A stretch of 64,000 bases of DNA. It comes from Sutterella massiliensis. GTDB lineage: Bacteria > Pseudomonadota > Gammaproteobacteria > Burkholderiales > Burkholderiaceae_F. Location: positions 1-64,000 of the forward strand of contig NZ_JACJJC010000011.1 of the NCBI RefSeq assembly GCF_016899755.1. The letters are read 5' to 3'. Below, in pieces: positions 53,308 through 61,626 of the stretch (positions are counted from its first letter, which is position 1; each line of letters opens with the position of its first letter). The notes under the pieces were generated by a model. That model was not told where the DNA came from, made no database searches, and was given only the letters and a program-made list of their open reading frames with translations. The position numbers and the translations under genes are program-made.

Positions 53308-53793
53308 ATGAAGAAGCTCCTTAAGAACGGCGTTGCCGGTGTAGCCGCCCTGCTCCTTGCAGCCGCCGCCATCGCACTCCTCGTTTTCGCGTTTGCGACG
53401 CTCCTTGGCGTAGCGGCGGTTCTCGGACTCGTCGCGGCCGGCGTACTGATCGGTGCGCCTGCGGACGCCATAACCCTTATCCGAGACCTCATGGGTGCCA
53501 TTTCGAAGTGGGTCGCGGATTTTGAGCGCATTGTTGCGTCTGCCGGGGAAACGATGCTCACGCTTCTCGGGAAGCACGCAGCGCAGGCGCCCGCGGATGG
53601 GGACGCTGCGACTGCGTCTTCAGCCGGTAAATCCGGTACGGGGGCGTCAGTGCAAGCGTCAGATGATAAGCCACGCCAAAGTGCTGGCGACAAAGCGCTG
53701 CATCCCGCAGCGGCGGCTATCGTCTCTGCCGAGCGGTCTGAGCCGCCCGCTTCTTCTGATGCGGCTAAACCGAACGCCCCGGCCAATAAATAG
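53308..53793 (+). CDS. Small two-helix membrane protein, unknown
   Basis: 161 residues, starting MKKLLKNGVAGVAALLLAAAAIALLVFAF. Two adjacent Ala/Val/Leu-rich membrane segments fill the first 55 residues; the rest is soluble and ends in low-complexity Ala/Ser/Pro/Lys sequence. No clear ribosome-binding site. It closes the metal-ATPase cluster on the same strand. No family recognised. Confidence 0.55.
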   Translation: MKKLLKNGVAGVAALLLAAAAIALLVFAFATLLGVAAVLGLVAAGVLIGAPADAITLIRDLMGAISKWVADFERIVASAGETMLTLLGKHAAQAPADGDAATASSAGKSGTGASVQASDDKPRQSAGDKALHPAAAAIVSAERSEPPASSDAAKPNAPANK

Positions 53794-53913
53794 TCGCAAA
53801 AAACGCGACCGATATTTGTCGACCAATACTGAAATTATTCGGCCCGTATTCAAACAAAACCTGCTATAGTAGGCACTTCAGCCTGCGACGTGCCTTAGGC
53901 ATGCCGCAACTTC

Positions 53914-53956
53914 GAGCATCTCCCCCTTGATCTTTCTCGGAGATGCTCTTTTTTTT
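53914..53956 (+). terminator. Strong terminator GAGCATCTC / GAGATGCTC
   Basis: Perfect 9-bp stem with a C-rich loop, followed by eight T residues. It ends the metal cluster or a short RNA starting near 53877. Confidence 0.85.
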
Positions 53957-53961
53957 AGATC

Positions 53962-53997
53962 CCGCCCGGTCTCTCTACGAACCGGGCGGAATCTTTT
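53962..53997 (+). terminator. Second tandem terminator CCGCCCGGT / ACCGGGCGG
   Basis: Perfect 9-bp stem, followed by AATCTTTTT, six bases after the first terminator. Confidence 0.75.
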
Positions 53998-54209
53998 TGC
54001 TCAGGCTGTCCGTCGGCTGTGACCGGCTCTTCACCTGCTCTCGCGTTGAGGGTCGAGACGAATGCACGTTTCGTTCAGACCTCTCGAGCAGAATATCGCC
54101 GACGCTGCGTCGCTTAACGACGCAAACGATACGGGCCGCACGTGAGGCCTCATCTTGCGTATGCTTGGCCTCTTGACTCGCCCGCTCTCTACAAAGAACG
54201 TTCATTGCC

Positions 54210-55505
54210 ATGACCCATTCGACGGTGCCGACCTTTCGCCCTTCTCAAACCGCATCCGCTTGCCGCGGCGACTTCGAAATCCTTGCGCCTGCAGGCAGCG
54301 ATGCGGCGCTCTCCGCTGCCATTGCGGCAGGCGCGAATGCGGTCTATTTCGGTGTCGGTGAGCTCAATATGCGCGCGCACGCAACGGGCGACTTCACGGT
54401 GAACGATCTTCCTCGACTCGCGCAGAAGTGTCGTGCTGCGGGTGTTCGCTCGTACCTTACCGTGAACACCGTTCTCTATGATTCGGACCTTGAAGCTGCG
54501 AAGCAGCTCCTTGAAGCGGCAAAGGCGGCCGGCATCAATGCCGTTATTGCGGCCGACGTTGCTGTGATGCTTTACGCCCGATCGATCGGACTTTCGGTGC
54601 ATCTCTCAACGCAGCTTTCCGTCTCGAATGTCGAAGCGCTGCGCTTTTACGCGCAGTTTGCCGACACGGTGGTGCTCGCTCGCGAGCTCACGCTTGAGAA
54701 AGTCGCCTACATTGCCGAAGCGATTTCGCGCGAACAAATCGTCGGTCCTTCCGGCCGACGCGTTCGCATCGAGTGTTTTGCCCACGGCGCGCTCTGCATG
54801 GCCGTGAGCGGCCGTTGCTATTTGAGTCTGCACACTCGCGGCAAAAGTGCCAATCGCGGCGAGTGTCTGCAGACCTGCCGACGCCGCTACCGCTTGACCG
54901 ATCCCGAACGCGGTACCGAGATCGACGTTGAAGGTACGCGGTTTCTCTCGCCCAAAGATTTGAGCACGATTCGCATCTTCGACAGACTTGTCGCGGCGGG
55001 TGTTCGCATTTTCAAGATTGAAGGCCGTGCTCGCGGTCCCGAGTACGTGAGCGCGACCGTGCGAAGCTACGGCGAAGCGCTCGATGCGGTTTTGACCGGG
55101 ACTTTTACCCCGACACTTGCCCAAGCACTCGAGAACCGCCTTGCGCGCGTCTTCAATCGCGGCTTCTGGGAAGGCTGGTACATGGGTGCGGATACGCTTG
55201 AGCGCACCGACGATTACGGCTCGAGCGCGACAGTGAAGAAAGTCCATGCCGGGAAGTGCATCAACTTCTTTGCGAAGGCCGGCATCGGGCACTTTTCGAT
55301 TGAAGCGGGCAAGCTTGCCGAAGGCGATGAAATCATGGTGATCGGCCCAACGACGGGTGTTGTGGAAACCCGTGTCACTGGGCTTCGCATCAACGACTTG
55401 CCGGCAGCGCCCGAGGCTGCCGCCAAGAAAGGCGACGAAATCACCTTTGCGCTTCCCGCGCGCGTGCGCCCGGGCGACAAACTCTACCGCGTCGTGCCGC
55501 GCTAA
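54210..55505 (+). CDS. U32 peptidase-family protein (TrhP/YegQ-like)
   Basis: 431 residues. N-terminal FEILAPAGSDAALSAAIAAGANAVYFG, central IECFAHGALCMAVSGRCYLS, the Cys motif NRGECLQTCRR and FKIEGRARGPEYVS are the U32 signature, with a C-terminal beta domain. Well-studied relatives (TrhP, RlhA) hydroxylate tRNA or rRNA bases and are not peptidases. Family assignment is firm; whether it is TrhP specifically is uncertain. Confidence 0.87.
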   Translation: MTHSTVPTFRPSQTASACRGDFEILAPAGSDAALSAAIAAGANAVYFGVGELNMRAHATGDFTVNDLPRLAQKCRAAGVRSYLTVNTVLYDSDLEAAKQLLEAAKAAGINAVIAADVAVMLYARSIGLSVHLSTQLSVSNVEALRFYAQFADTVVLARELTLEKVAYIAEAISREQIVGPSGRRVRIECFAHGALCMAVSGRCYLSLHTRGKSANRGECLQTCRRRYRLTDPERGTEIDVEGTRFLSPKDLSTIRIFDRLVAAGVRIFKIEGRARGPEYVSATVRSYGEALDAVLTGTFTPTLAQALENRLARVFNRGFWEGWYMGADTLERTDDYGSSATVKKVHAGKCINFFAKAGIGHFSIEAGKLAEGDEIMVIGPTTGVVETRVTGLRINDLPAAPEAAAKKGDEITFALPARVRPGDKLYRVVPR

Positions 55506-55706
55506 AAGTTCGCTTTTCGCAGCAAGCATTCTCTTTTTGCACTCGCCGCTCACGAGAACGAGAAGTCAACTTGGTAGAAAAACCGATCTCAAGGTCGGGA
55601 TTTCGGTTTAGGCTCTCTGCATAACCTCACGAACGGCGCGCTTGCGTCGCCTTTGCCGGCAGCAGAAGCGATGCGCCGCGCCGAGTTCTTTGCCAAGGGA
55701 GTTCAC

Positions 55707-57467
55707 ATGACGAACGGCAAACTTTTCGCGCTTTCGCTTTCGCTCGCTTTCGGTGCGCTCGGCGCCTTTTCGGTCGCTCAAGCTGCTCCCGTCACGACGG
55801 AAGGTACGGGAACGGGCAAGCACGGCGACTTGGTCGCCGCGGTTACTTTCGATAACGGCAAGATTCAGGCGATCGACATCAAGAAGTCGAACGAAAACAA
55901 GATTCTTGCCGAGAAGGTCTTCACCGACATGAAAAACGCGATGATCGAGCACAACACGGCCGATGTCGATCTCGTTTCGGGCGCGACGATGTCCTCGAAG
56001 GCGCTCCAGGACGCCGTCAAGGCCGCTGCCGAGAAAGCCGGGGTAACCTTGGCCGGGCCCGTCGTTCTCATGAAGCGTGCAACGAAGGTGCCCGAATCGA
56101 GCGTCTACGACGTTGTCGTCATCGGTGCGGGCGGCGCGGGTTTCTCGGCTGCCATCACCGCGAAAGATGCGGGTGCCAGCGTCGTCGTGCTCGAAAAGAT
56201 GCCGACGGTCGGCGGCAACTCCCTTATTTCGGGCGCCGAAATGGCCGCCGCCAACAATTGGGTTCAGCGTAAGCTCGGTATTCTCGACGATTCGGTTGAA
56301 CGGCACTTCGAAGATACGATGAAGGGCGGCGACTACAAGGGCGACCCTGCGGTCGTGCGCACGATGGTCGAAAACGCTCTTCCTGCCGCGCTCTGGTGCC
56401 GCGACGTAATCGGCGTTGAATTCCAGGAAGACAACCTCTTCTTCTTCGGCGGTCACTCGCGCAAACGCTCCCTCATTCCGAAGGGCGCGACCGGCATGGA
56501 ATTCATTCAGAAGTTCATGGCTGCTGCAAAGAAGCGCGACATTCCGATCATCACGGGCATGAAGGCCGAAGAACTCGTGAAGTCGCCCGAAGGCCGCATC
56601 GTGGGCGTCAAAGCGACGATGGACGGCAAGACCTACACCTTTAACGCGAAGAACGGCGTGATTATCGCTTCGGGCGGCTTTGCTGCGAACGTCGAAATGC
56701 GCGCCAAGGCGAATCCATTCTACGGTGCGGGTTTCAAGACGACGAATGCGCCAGGCGCGACGGGCGACGGCATCGTGATGGGCGAAAAGGCAGGTGCTCA
56801 GGTGGTCAATATGGACCTCATCCAGACCTATCCCATGTGCGACCCGATCACGGGGGCGATTGAACTCATCGACGACGCACGCTTTGAGGGCGCCATTCTT
56901 GTCAATCAGGAAGGGAAGCGCTTCGTTGAAGAGCTCGAGCGTCGCGACGTCATGAGTAAAGCCATTCTCGAGCAGACCGGGCAGTACTGCTACGCGCTCT
57001 TTAACGATGCGATCGAAAAGAAGTCTCACGCGATCACCCATCACCAAGACGAAGTGGAAGTCTTCACGAAGGCCGGGATTCTTCACAAGGCCGATACGAT
57101 CGAAGAAGCGGCCGAATTCTTCAAGATTCCTGTTGAGAACCTCAAAGCCACGGTTGCGCGCGTGAACGAATTCGCCAAGACCGGCAAGGACCTCGACTTC
57201 AACTATCGTGCGCGTTTTGTCGATCTTTCAACCGGCCCCTATTGGATCTATCGCGGCGTGCCGTCGTGCCACCACACGATGGGCGGCCTCAAGATCAATC
57301 CGAAGGCGCAAGTGCTCGACAAGAACGACAAGCCGATTCCGGGCCTCTGGGCCGCCGGCGAAGTGACGGGGAGCACGCACGGCACGAACCGTCTCGGTTC
57401 GAACGCCTATGCCGACATCATCGTCTTCGGCCGCATTGCTGGCGCAGAAGCGGCGGCAGCCAAGTGA
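55707..57467 (+). CDS. Exported flavin reductase of the fumarate/urocanate-reductase type
   Basis: 586 residues from ATG 55707, with AAGGGAG upstream. Sec signal ending AQA. FMN domain with SGATMSS at 91-97, FAD domain starting VVIGAGGAGFSAA. Active-site features of fumarate reductases are kept: Arg in EELERRDVMSKAIL, the HHTMGG pair and Arg in HGTNRLGSNA. No haem CxxCH motifs, so electrons must arrive via another carrier. It could reduce fumarate, urocanate or another enoate in the periplasm. A TetR regulator is 950 bp downstream. Confidence 0.9.
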   Translation: MTNGKLFALSLSLAFGALGAFSVAQAAPVTTEGTGTGKHGDLVAAVTFDNGKIQAIDIKKSNENKILAEKVFTDMKNAMIEHNTADVDLVSGATMSSKALQDAVKAAAEKAGVTLAGPVVLMKRATKVPESSVYDVVVIGAGGAGFSAAITAKDAGASVVVLEKMPTVGGNSLISGAEMAAANNWVQRKLGILDDSVERHFEDTMKGGDYKGDPAVVRTMVENALPAALWCRDVIGVEFQEDNLFFFGGHSRKRSLIPKGATGMEFIQKFMAAAKKRDIPIITGMKAEELVKSPEGRIVGVKATMDGKTYTFNAKNGVIIASGGFAANVEMRAKANPFYGAGFKTTNAPGATGDGIVMGEKAGAQVVNMDLIQTYPMCDPITGAIELIDDARFEGAILVNQEGKRFVEELERRDVMSKAILEQTGQYCYALFNDAIEKKSHAITHHQDEVEVFTKAGILHKADTIEEAAEFFKIPVENLKATVARVNEFAKTGKDLDFNYRARFVDLSTGPYWIYRGVPSCHHTMGGLKINPKAQVLDKNDKPIPGLWAAGEVTGSTHGTNRLGSNAYADIIVFGRIAGAEAAAAK

Positions 57468-57520
57468 GGCGCAGCAGCGCAGAAGCTTTGAACCCAAATA
57501 CCTTTGAATTTTGAGCCTCT

Positions 57521-57552
57521 CGATCGGCGCCCTCGGGCGCCGATCGTTTTTT
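57521..57552 (+). terminator. Terminator after the flavin reductase gene
   Basis: CGATCGGCGCC / GGCGCCGATCG, followed by TTTTTT. Confidence 0.9.
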
Positions 57553-57960
57553 GACGGTGCTCGAGAATGCCCTCATGATGCCGGCGGGCGCCGCTCAGAC
57601 TGTTGCCGAGCGAACGTATCGTTCGTCGCATCCGCGCTTCGCGTGTATTCGGTGTACTTCGCGATGACGTCGGAATTCTCAGCGACGAAGCGCTCCGATA
57701 TGAGACAGAGTGCCATATGCATGCCGGTGTAATGTCCGAAGCCGTGCAGAACTTTCCGTCGACGCATCGGCGGGCACGCTTTTGCTGCTTCGTGTCGATG
57801 AGCTTCTTGCAGCCGAGGTTCTCGACCAGATCGTCCGGCGGCAATTGGCCGTTTTCTTCCAGACGAAAGTTTTCTCTGCGAAGAACCGTCGATCCCGTCC
57901 AGATTTAGAAGTCAAAGCCGACGACGAAGAGCTTGCGCATCTTCATTTCCGCAGAAAGTT

Positions 57961-58170
57961 CGGTCGAGAAGCGATATCGAGGATACTCTCAGGCATCCGA
58001 CCAAGGGACTTGGCAAACCGGAGCCGCTCAAAAAGGATTTGTCCAGTTTTTGGAGTCGTCGCATCAATCAAGAGCACCGATTGGTCTATGCTTTCGACGA
58101 AGAATCCGTAACGATATTCCATGTCGGGGGCATGACGCATGACCCTCGCGGCGTCTCGAACCAGCCATGA
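57961..58170 (+). pseudogene. yoeB: YoeB-type mRNA interferase toxin remnant
   Basis: This frame, lacking a usable start, reads LRHPTKGLGKPEPLKKDL then SSFWSRRINQEHRLVYAF, the core of YoeB (Glu in KPEPLK and Arg in HRLVY are catalytic). The N-terminal third is not recognisable. The C-terminus runs on as FHVGGMTHDPRGVSNQP in place of the required terminal His-Tyr motif. The YefM antitoxin gene is not found upstream. Confidence 0.8.
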
Positions 58171-58417
58171 ATGATGAGGCTTGCGGAGCCGTGATGATCA
58201 GCCGGAGGGGGGGTGCATGTCCCTGCTCGGGCGTAGTCGCGCTTCGCGGTTCGTTCGTTTCCGCCTCCTCGGCTGCCAACGTCGCGGCGGCATCTTCTTG
58301 TCCTGCCTCGCCGCGTCCGACGAGGCTAACCGCTAGGTCTCATGCCTCTGCATAAGCGACGATCCGATTTCTCGTGCCTACAATTGGACTCGGATTCAAT
58401 GACGACGGGAGAACATC

Positions 58418-59152
58418 ATGAGAAAGAGCGCGCGCGCCCTCGCTAATCGCGATGCCGAACACATTCGGGCAAGGGCTGAAGCGAAGTCACCTGCTCCGAA
58501 ACGCGGCCGTCAGGGAATCAAGGAAAACCGCAAGGGTGAAATGAGTCGGAAGGCCATGCTTACGGCTGCGAGACGGCTCATCGTCGAAAACGGCATCGAA
58601 ACGCTCTCGCACAACACGGTGGCGTCCGCGCTCGGAATGAGCAAGAGCGCCGTGATCTGGCACTTCCCAACAAAGCGCGCCCTCTGGGAGGCGCTGATCG
58701 TCGAGTATGTCGAGCACCTCGAGGCAGAGCTCGATCGGCATTGCGCGCCCTTCGTTCGTGCCGGTCTCGCGCCCGATCGCGCAATTCTTCCCGCGATGCG
58801 GAGCTGGTTCGGGAGCTTCAGCGCGAACCGCGAAGGCTGGATTGAAGTGGGCGCCGCTCTGATCGGGCTTGCCCGACATGACGCGGCCCTCATTGAACCC
58901 ATTCGTGCGTGGTACCGCGAGCTCTATGCGAGGCTTTCGAGCTCGGGGCTCGAGCGCACGGCTGCCTTTGCTGCCATGATGGCTTTCGACGGCTTCTTCA
59001 ACGCTTCAAAGATGGGCATTCTCGTTCTCTCGCGAGAAGACGCCGACAGCGTGCAGAAAGCGGTGCTTCGGACGGTTTTCGGCGACTTGCCGGTAGGCGT
59101 TCCCGAAACAAACTCAGATAAAGTCTCGATTGCATCCAGCGAAGCGCAGTAA
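58418..59152 (+). CDS. TetR-family transcriptional regulator
   Basis: 244 residues, GGGAGAA upstream. A basic N-terminus of about 40 residues precedes the TetR HTH: AMLTAARRLIVENGIETLSHNTVASALGMSKSAVIWHFPTKRALWEAL. The C-terminal ligand domain is typical. Convergent with the porin gene; its target may be the flavin reductase or itself. Confidence 0.9.
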   Translation: MRKSARALANRDAEHIRARAEAKSPAPKRGRQGIKENRKGEMSRKAMLTAARRLIVENGIETLSHNTVASALGMSKSAVIWHFPTKRALWEALIVEYVEHLEAELDRHCAPFVRAGLAPDRAILPAMRSWFGSFSANREGWIEVGAALIGLARHDAALIEPIRAWYRELYARLSSSGLERTAAFAAMMAFDGFFNASKMGILVLSREDADSVQKAVLRTVFGDLPVGVPETNSDKVSIASSEAQ

Positions 59153-59324
59153 GACTTCAAAAACACAAAAGCGGGCGACCCGGCAACGATGCCGGCGCCG
59201 CCCTTGAGCAAGATTCCGGAAGCGTACTTTCGCACGGCCTTCGCCGCATGCGGGTCGTCCGCTCCTTGCTCGCATGGCCGAACGTCCTCGCAGCAGGCAG
59301 TCAATTGTTTGAAGCTGGCGCGCC

Positions 59325-60452
59325 TCAGAACGAATGCACGAGACCCAACCCGCCCTGGAAGGCCTTGGTCTCAAGCTTTTCTCCGCCATCCGGCTCCGTT
59401 TCCTGGTCGTAGTAGCCCATACCGAGGTAAAGGCTTGTGCGGCTGCTCAGCTCATAGTTGTGGAAGAACGCTACGCCCCAGACCGAGACGTCCGTCTTCG
59501 TTTTCACGGGGTTTGAGGCGCCGCCCGTATAGACGTCGCCGTCGCCGTCAGACCAGAAGGCCGAAAGCTGTGTTTCGCCGAGAGAGTTCAGCACAACCGC
59601 CCCGAGATGAACAGCGTAGCCGTCAAGATCCGCATAGTCGCTGCCATCGGTGTCAAAGCCAGCGATCGTGTTTTCGTGCTTGCCGTATTGAAGGCCCAAG
59701 AAGGGTTTGACGACGCCGAAGTCGTAGTTGACGCCAAAGCTCACGCCGAGAGCATCGTCTCGATCTTTGGCGTAGTGGTTTTCATCAATCGAGCGATTTG
59801 CTAGCACCGAGTCGACAACAAGTACGGCATTGAGGTTCCCGGCCGTAAAGGTTGCGCCCAAAGCGGCATAACGGTCCTTGCTGCGGGAGTGATTCGCATC
59901 GTCGGCATTCGTGCCGAAGGAGTACTGCGCAAAGGCCGTGAAGCCCCCAAATTCAGGCGACTGATAGGTCGCCATGTTGTCGTAGATGCCGCGATCGAGC
60001 CAAAAACCCGTGCCGACGTAGTCGCCGTAGCCGCCGTCCATCGAGTCGGCGTGAAGCATGAAGATGTCGTACGTGCCGTCGCCGCCCGTGAGCGACCCCA
60101 TGCGGCCGAGCGAGAGCGTACCCAAACGCCCTGAGATCGACACCTGTGCTTCTTTGTCGAAGAGGCGGCTGTCTTCATCGGCAAAGGTGCCGTCGTCGGA
60201 ATTGAATGAATTTTCGAGCACGAAGCTTACGGACATGCCGCCGATCTCTTCAGTGCCGCGCAAACCGAAGATCGATGCGGTGTTGAAGCCGGAGCTCATG
60301 GCGAAGTTGTCCTGCTTCTCTTCTCCGGTGACGTCTTCATGCGTGTAGACAAGACCCGTATCGATCGTGCCGTAGAGAGTGACGTCGGCAGCAAAAGCGG
60401 CGCCCGAGATGGTCGTCATCACAGCGGCGGCAACTATGGATTTTTGAAACAT
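59325..60452 (-). CDS. Outer-membrane porin, Burkholderiales type
   Basis: 375 residues, ATG preceded by GGAGA. Signal peptide MFQKSIVAAAVMTTISGAAFA, then DVTLYGTIDTGLVYTHE, ISGRLGTLSLGRMGSL and a C-terminal LGLVHSF ending in Phe, diagnostic of 16-stranded Gram-negative porins. It forms a trimeric diffusion channel. A Fur-box-like site lies upstream at about 60555-60572, suggesting iron-responsive expression. Confidence 0.93.
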   Translation of the reverse strand: MFQKSIVAAAVMTTISGAAFAADVTLYGTIDTGLVYTHEDVTGEEKQDNFAMSSGFNTASIFGLRGTEEIGGMSVSFVLENSFNSDDGTFADEDSRLFDKEAQVSISGRLGTLSLGRMGSLTGGDGTYDIFMLHADSMDGGYGDYVGTGFWLDRGIYDNMATYQSPEFGGFTAFAQYSFGTNADDANHSRSKDRYAALGATFTAGNLNAVLVVDSVLANRSIDENHYAKDRDDALGVSFGVNYDFGVVKPFLGLQYGKHENTIAGFDTDGSDYADLDGYAVHLGAVVLNSLGETQLSAFWSDGDGDVYTGGASNPVKTKTDVSVWGVAFFHNYELSSRTSLYLGMGYYDQETEPDGGEKLETKAFQGGLGLVHSF

Positions 60453-60554
60453 GTGGTTCTCCGATCAAGGAGGCCGCACGCTGTTTCCGCGAGCGTACGA
60501 CCAGGAAAGTTGAGGAAACGAGAACGATTCGCGTTCGTTACGTTTCGCAATTTT

Positions 60555-60572
60555 ATGCAAACGATTCTCACT
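60555..60572 (-). promoter_or_regulatory. Fur-box-like site upstream of the porin gene
   Basis: The minus strand reads AGTGAGAATCGTTTGCAT, which matches the GAGAAT-NN-TT core of Fur sites; it lies about 100 bp before the porin start. Confidence 0.5.
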
Positions 60573-60710
60573 CCCGTCAAGAGCAATTGATCGGAAAACG
60601 GTAGGAAGACTGCGAAGTTGCTTTAAATATTTCGAGGTATATGCAATGAATATTTGCTTAATTAACAGGAAGATGAAGAATTTTTTCTTTCAGTTTGCCT
60701 CTGTTGATTC

Positions 60711-60728
60711 CGTTGCTTTAAAGCAACG
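60711..60728. promoter_or_regulatory. 18-bp perfect palindrome
   Basis: CGTTGCTTTAAAGCAACG, flanked by an outer inverted repeat TTTCAGTT / AACTGAAA. No T-run follows, so it resembles an operator more than a terminator. Confidence 0.5.
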
Positions 60729-60890
60729 CAACTGAAAACCATTCGCGTTTCTTGAACATCTTTCACCTTCTTTCGACGCTTCTCTGAGATGAATTACTAC
60801 ATACGAAAGCGTCTCATCCGCATCCTCATTGATATTTGCTACCGACAATAGTTGGCTGATTGCAAATAGCTCTCGGTTGCATTTCGGTTT

Positions 60891-60914
60891 GCATATGAGA
60901 AACGTTCTCGTTAG
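60891..60914 (+). promoter_or_regulatory. Fur-box-like site upstream of feoA
   Basis: GCATATGAGAAACGTTCTCGTT contains the palindrome GAGAA-CG-TTCTC with AT-rich flanks, about 75 bp before feoA, a usual position for iron repression by Fur. Confidence 0.6.
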
Positions 60915-60988
60915 TATTTCGGTGTTCCCGTGCGCAGGCCAGCGGCCGGCGCTCCTTTTTTCTTCAACAAGCACTACGAAGGTCGGAA

Positions 60989-61228
60989 ATGATGAACGGC
61001 ACAAAGCGCATTCGGACTTTGACGGAGCTCGGCCCGAATTCCCCGGCGACGGTGGCGCGCATGAAGCTCGACCAGAAAGATATTGATCGGCTTGCCGATC
61101 TCGGTATGCGCTTGGGCGCCGAAGTGCGTGTCCTGCAGTCTGCCCCGGAGGCGCCGCTGCTCGTTGCCGTGCTCGACGCACGCATCGCAGTCAACTACGA
61201 CATCGCCAAACGCATCTACGTGTATTGA
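60989..61228 (+). CDS. feoA: FeoA-domain protein 1
   Basis: 79 residues, SH3-like FeoA fold: LTELGPNSPATVARMKLDQKDIDRLADLGMRLGAEVRVLQSAPEAPLLVAVLDARIAVNYDIAKRIYV. FeoA assists the FeoB ferrous iron channel from the cytoplasm. First of two feoA genes ahead of feoB; a Fur-like site lies upstream. Confidence 0.9.
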   Translation: MMNGTKRIRTLTELGPNSPATVARMKLDQKDIDRLADLGMRLGAEVRVLQSAPEAPLLVAVLDARIAVNYDIAKRIYVY

Positions 61229-61342
61229 GATTTCCAATAAGCGAGGTCGGTGCTTTAAAAAGCCCGGCCTCTGCGCCATTTCGACTCGGCGAAACGGAAA
61301 CCAAGCCCCATTCTCAGAATTAGACAAGAGAGGTAACCCCGC

Positions 61343-61573
61343 ATGTTTCTCAAAGATCTTCCCGTTGGCAGCAAAGGCCGGATCGTGAGCTTCGGCAAGG
61401 ACCATCCCGAATACAGGCGACGCCTCGTGATGCTCGGTGCAACGCCGGGCACGCCGTTTGACGTAGTCCGTATCGCGCCCTTGGGCGATCCGATCGAAAT
61501 CCGCGTTCGCGGCAGCTTCATCAGCGTGCGACGAGACGAAGCCGAACTTATGCAGGTTGAGCGCATCGACTGA
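61343..61573 (+). CDS. feoA: FeoA-domain protein 2
   Basis: 76 residues, AGAGAGG upstream. FeoA fold with LKDLPVGSKGRIVSF, RRRLVMLGATPGTPFDVVRIAPLGDPIEIRVRGSFISVRRDEA. 114 bp after the first FeoA gene and 53 bp before feoB. This one matches the canonical FeoA more closely. Confidence 0.92.
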   Translation: MFLKDLPVGSKGRIVSFGKDHPEYRRRLVMLGATPGTPFDVVRIAPLGDPIEIRVRGSFISVRRDEAELMQVERID

Positions 61574-61626
61574 CGTCGCTCTGTTTCAACAATCGACAAG
61601 AAACCGACAAAAAGGCAGATTAAGAC

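Larger units (their letters stand above)
53794..54209. other. Intergenic region with two strong hairpins
   Basis: 416 bases without a gene. It holds the terminators at 53914-53956 and 53962-53997 and a possible short RNA; see findings. Confidence 0.6.
57468..58417. other. Degenerate region between the flavin reductase and TetR genes
   Basis: 950 bases. It starts with a terminator and includes the YoeB remnant at 57961-58170. Frames in 57570-57915 on the minus strand look partly protein-like (for example ENFRLEENGQLPPDDLVENL) but are interrupted by stops and frame changes. Probably a decayed toxin-antitoxin or other accessory segment. Confidence 0.55.
60453..60988. other. Divergent control region between porin and feo operon
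   Basis: 536 bases, AT-rich, no gene. Contains two Fur-box-like sequences and an 18-bp perfect palindrome (60711-60728). Confidence 0.65.
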
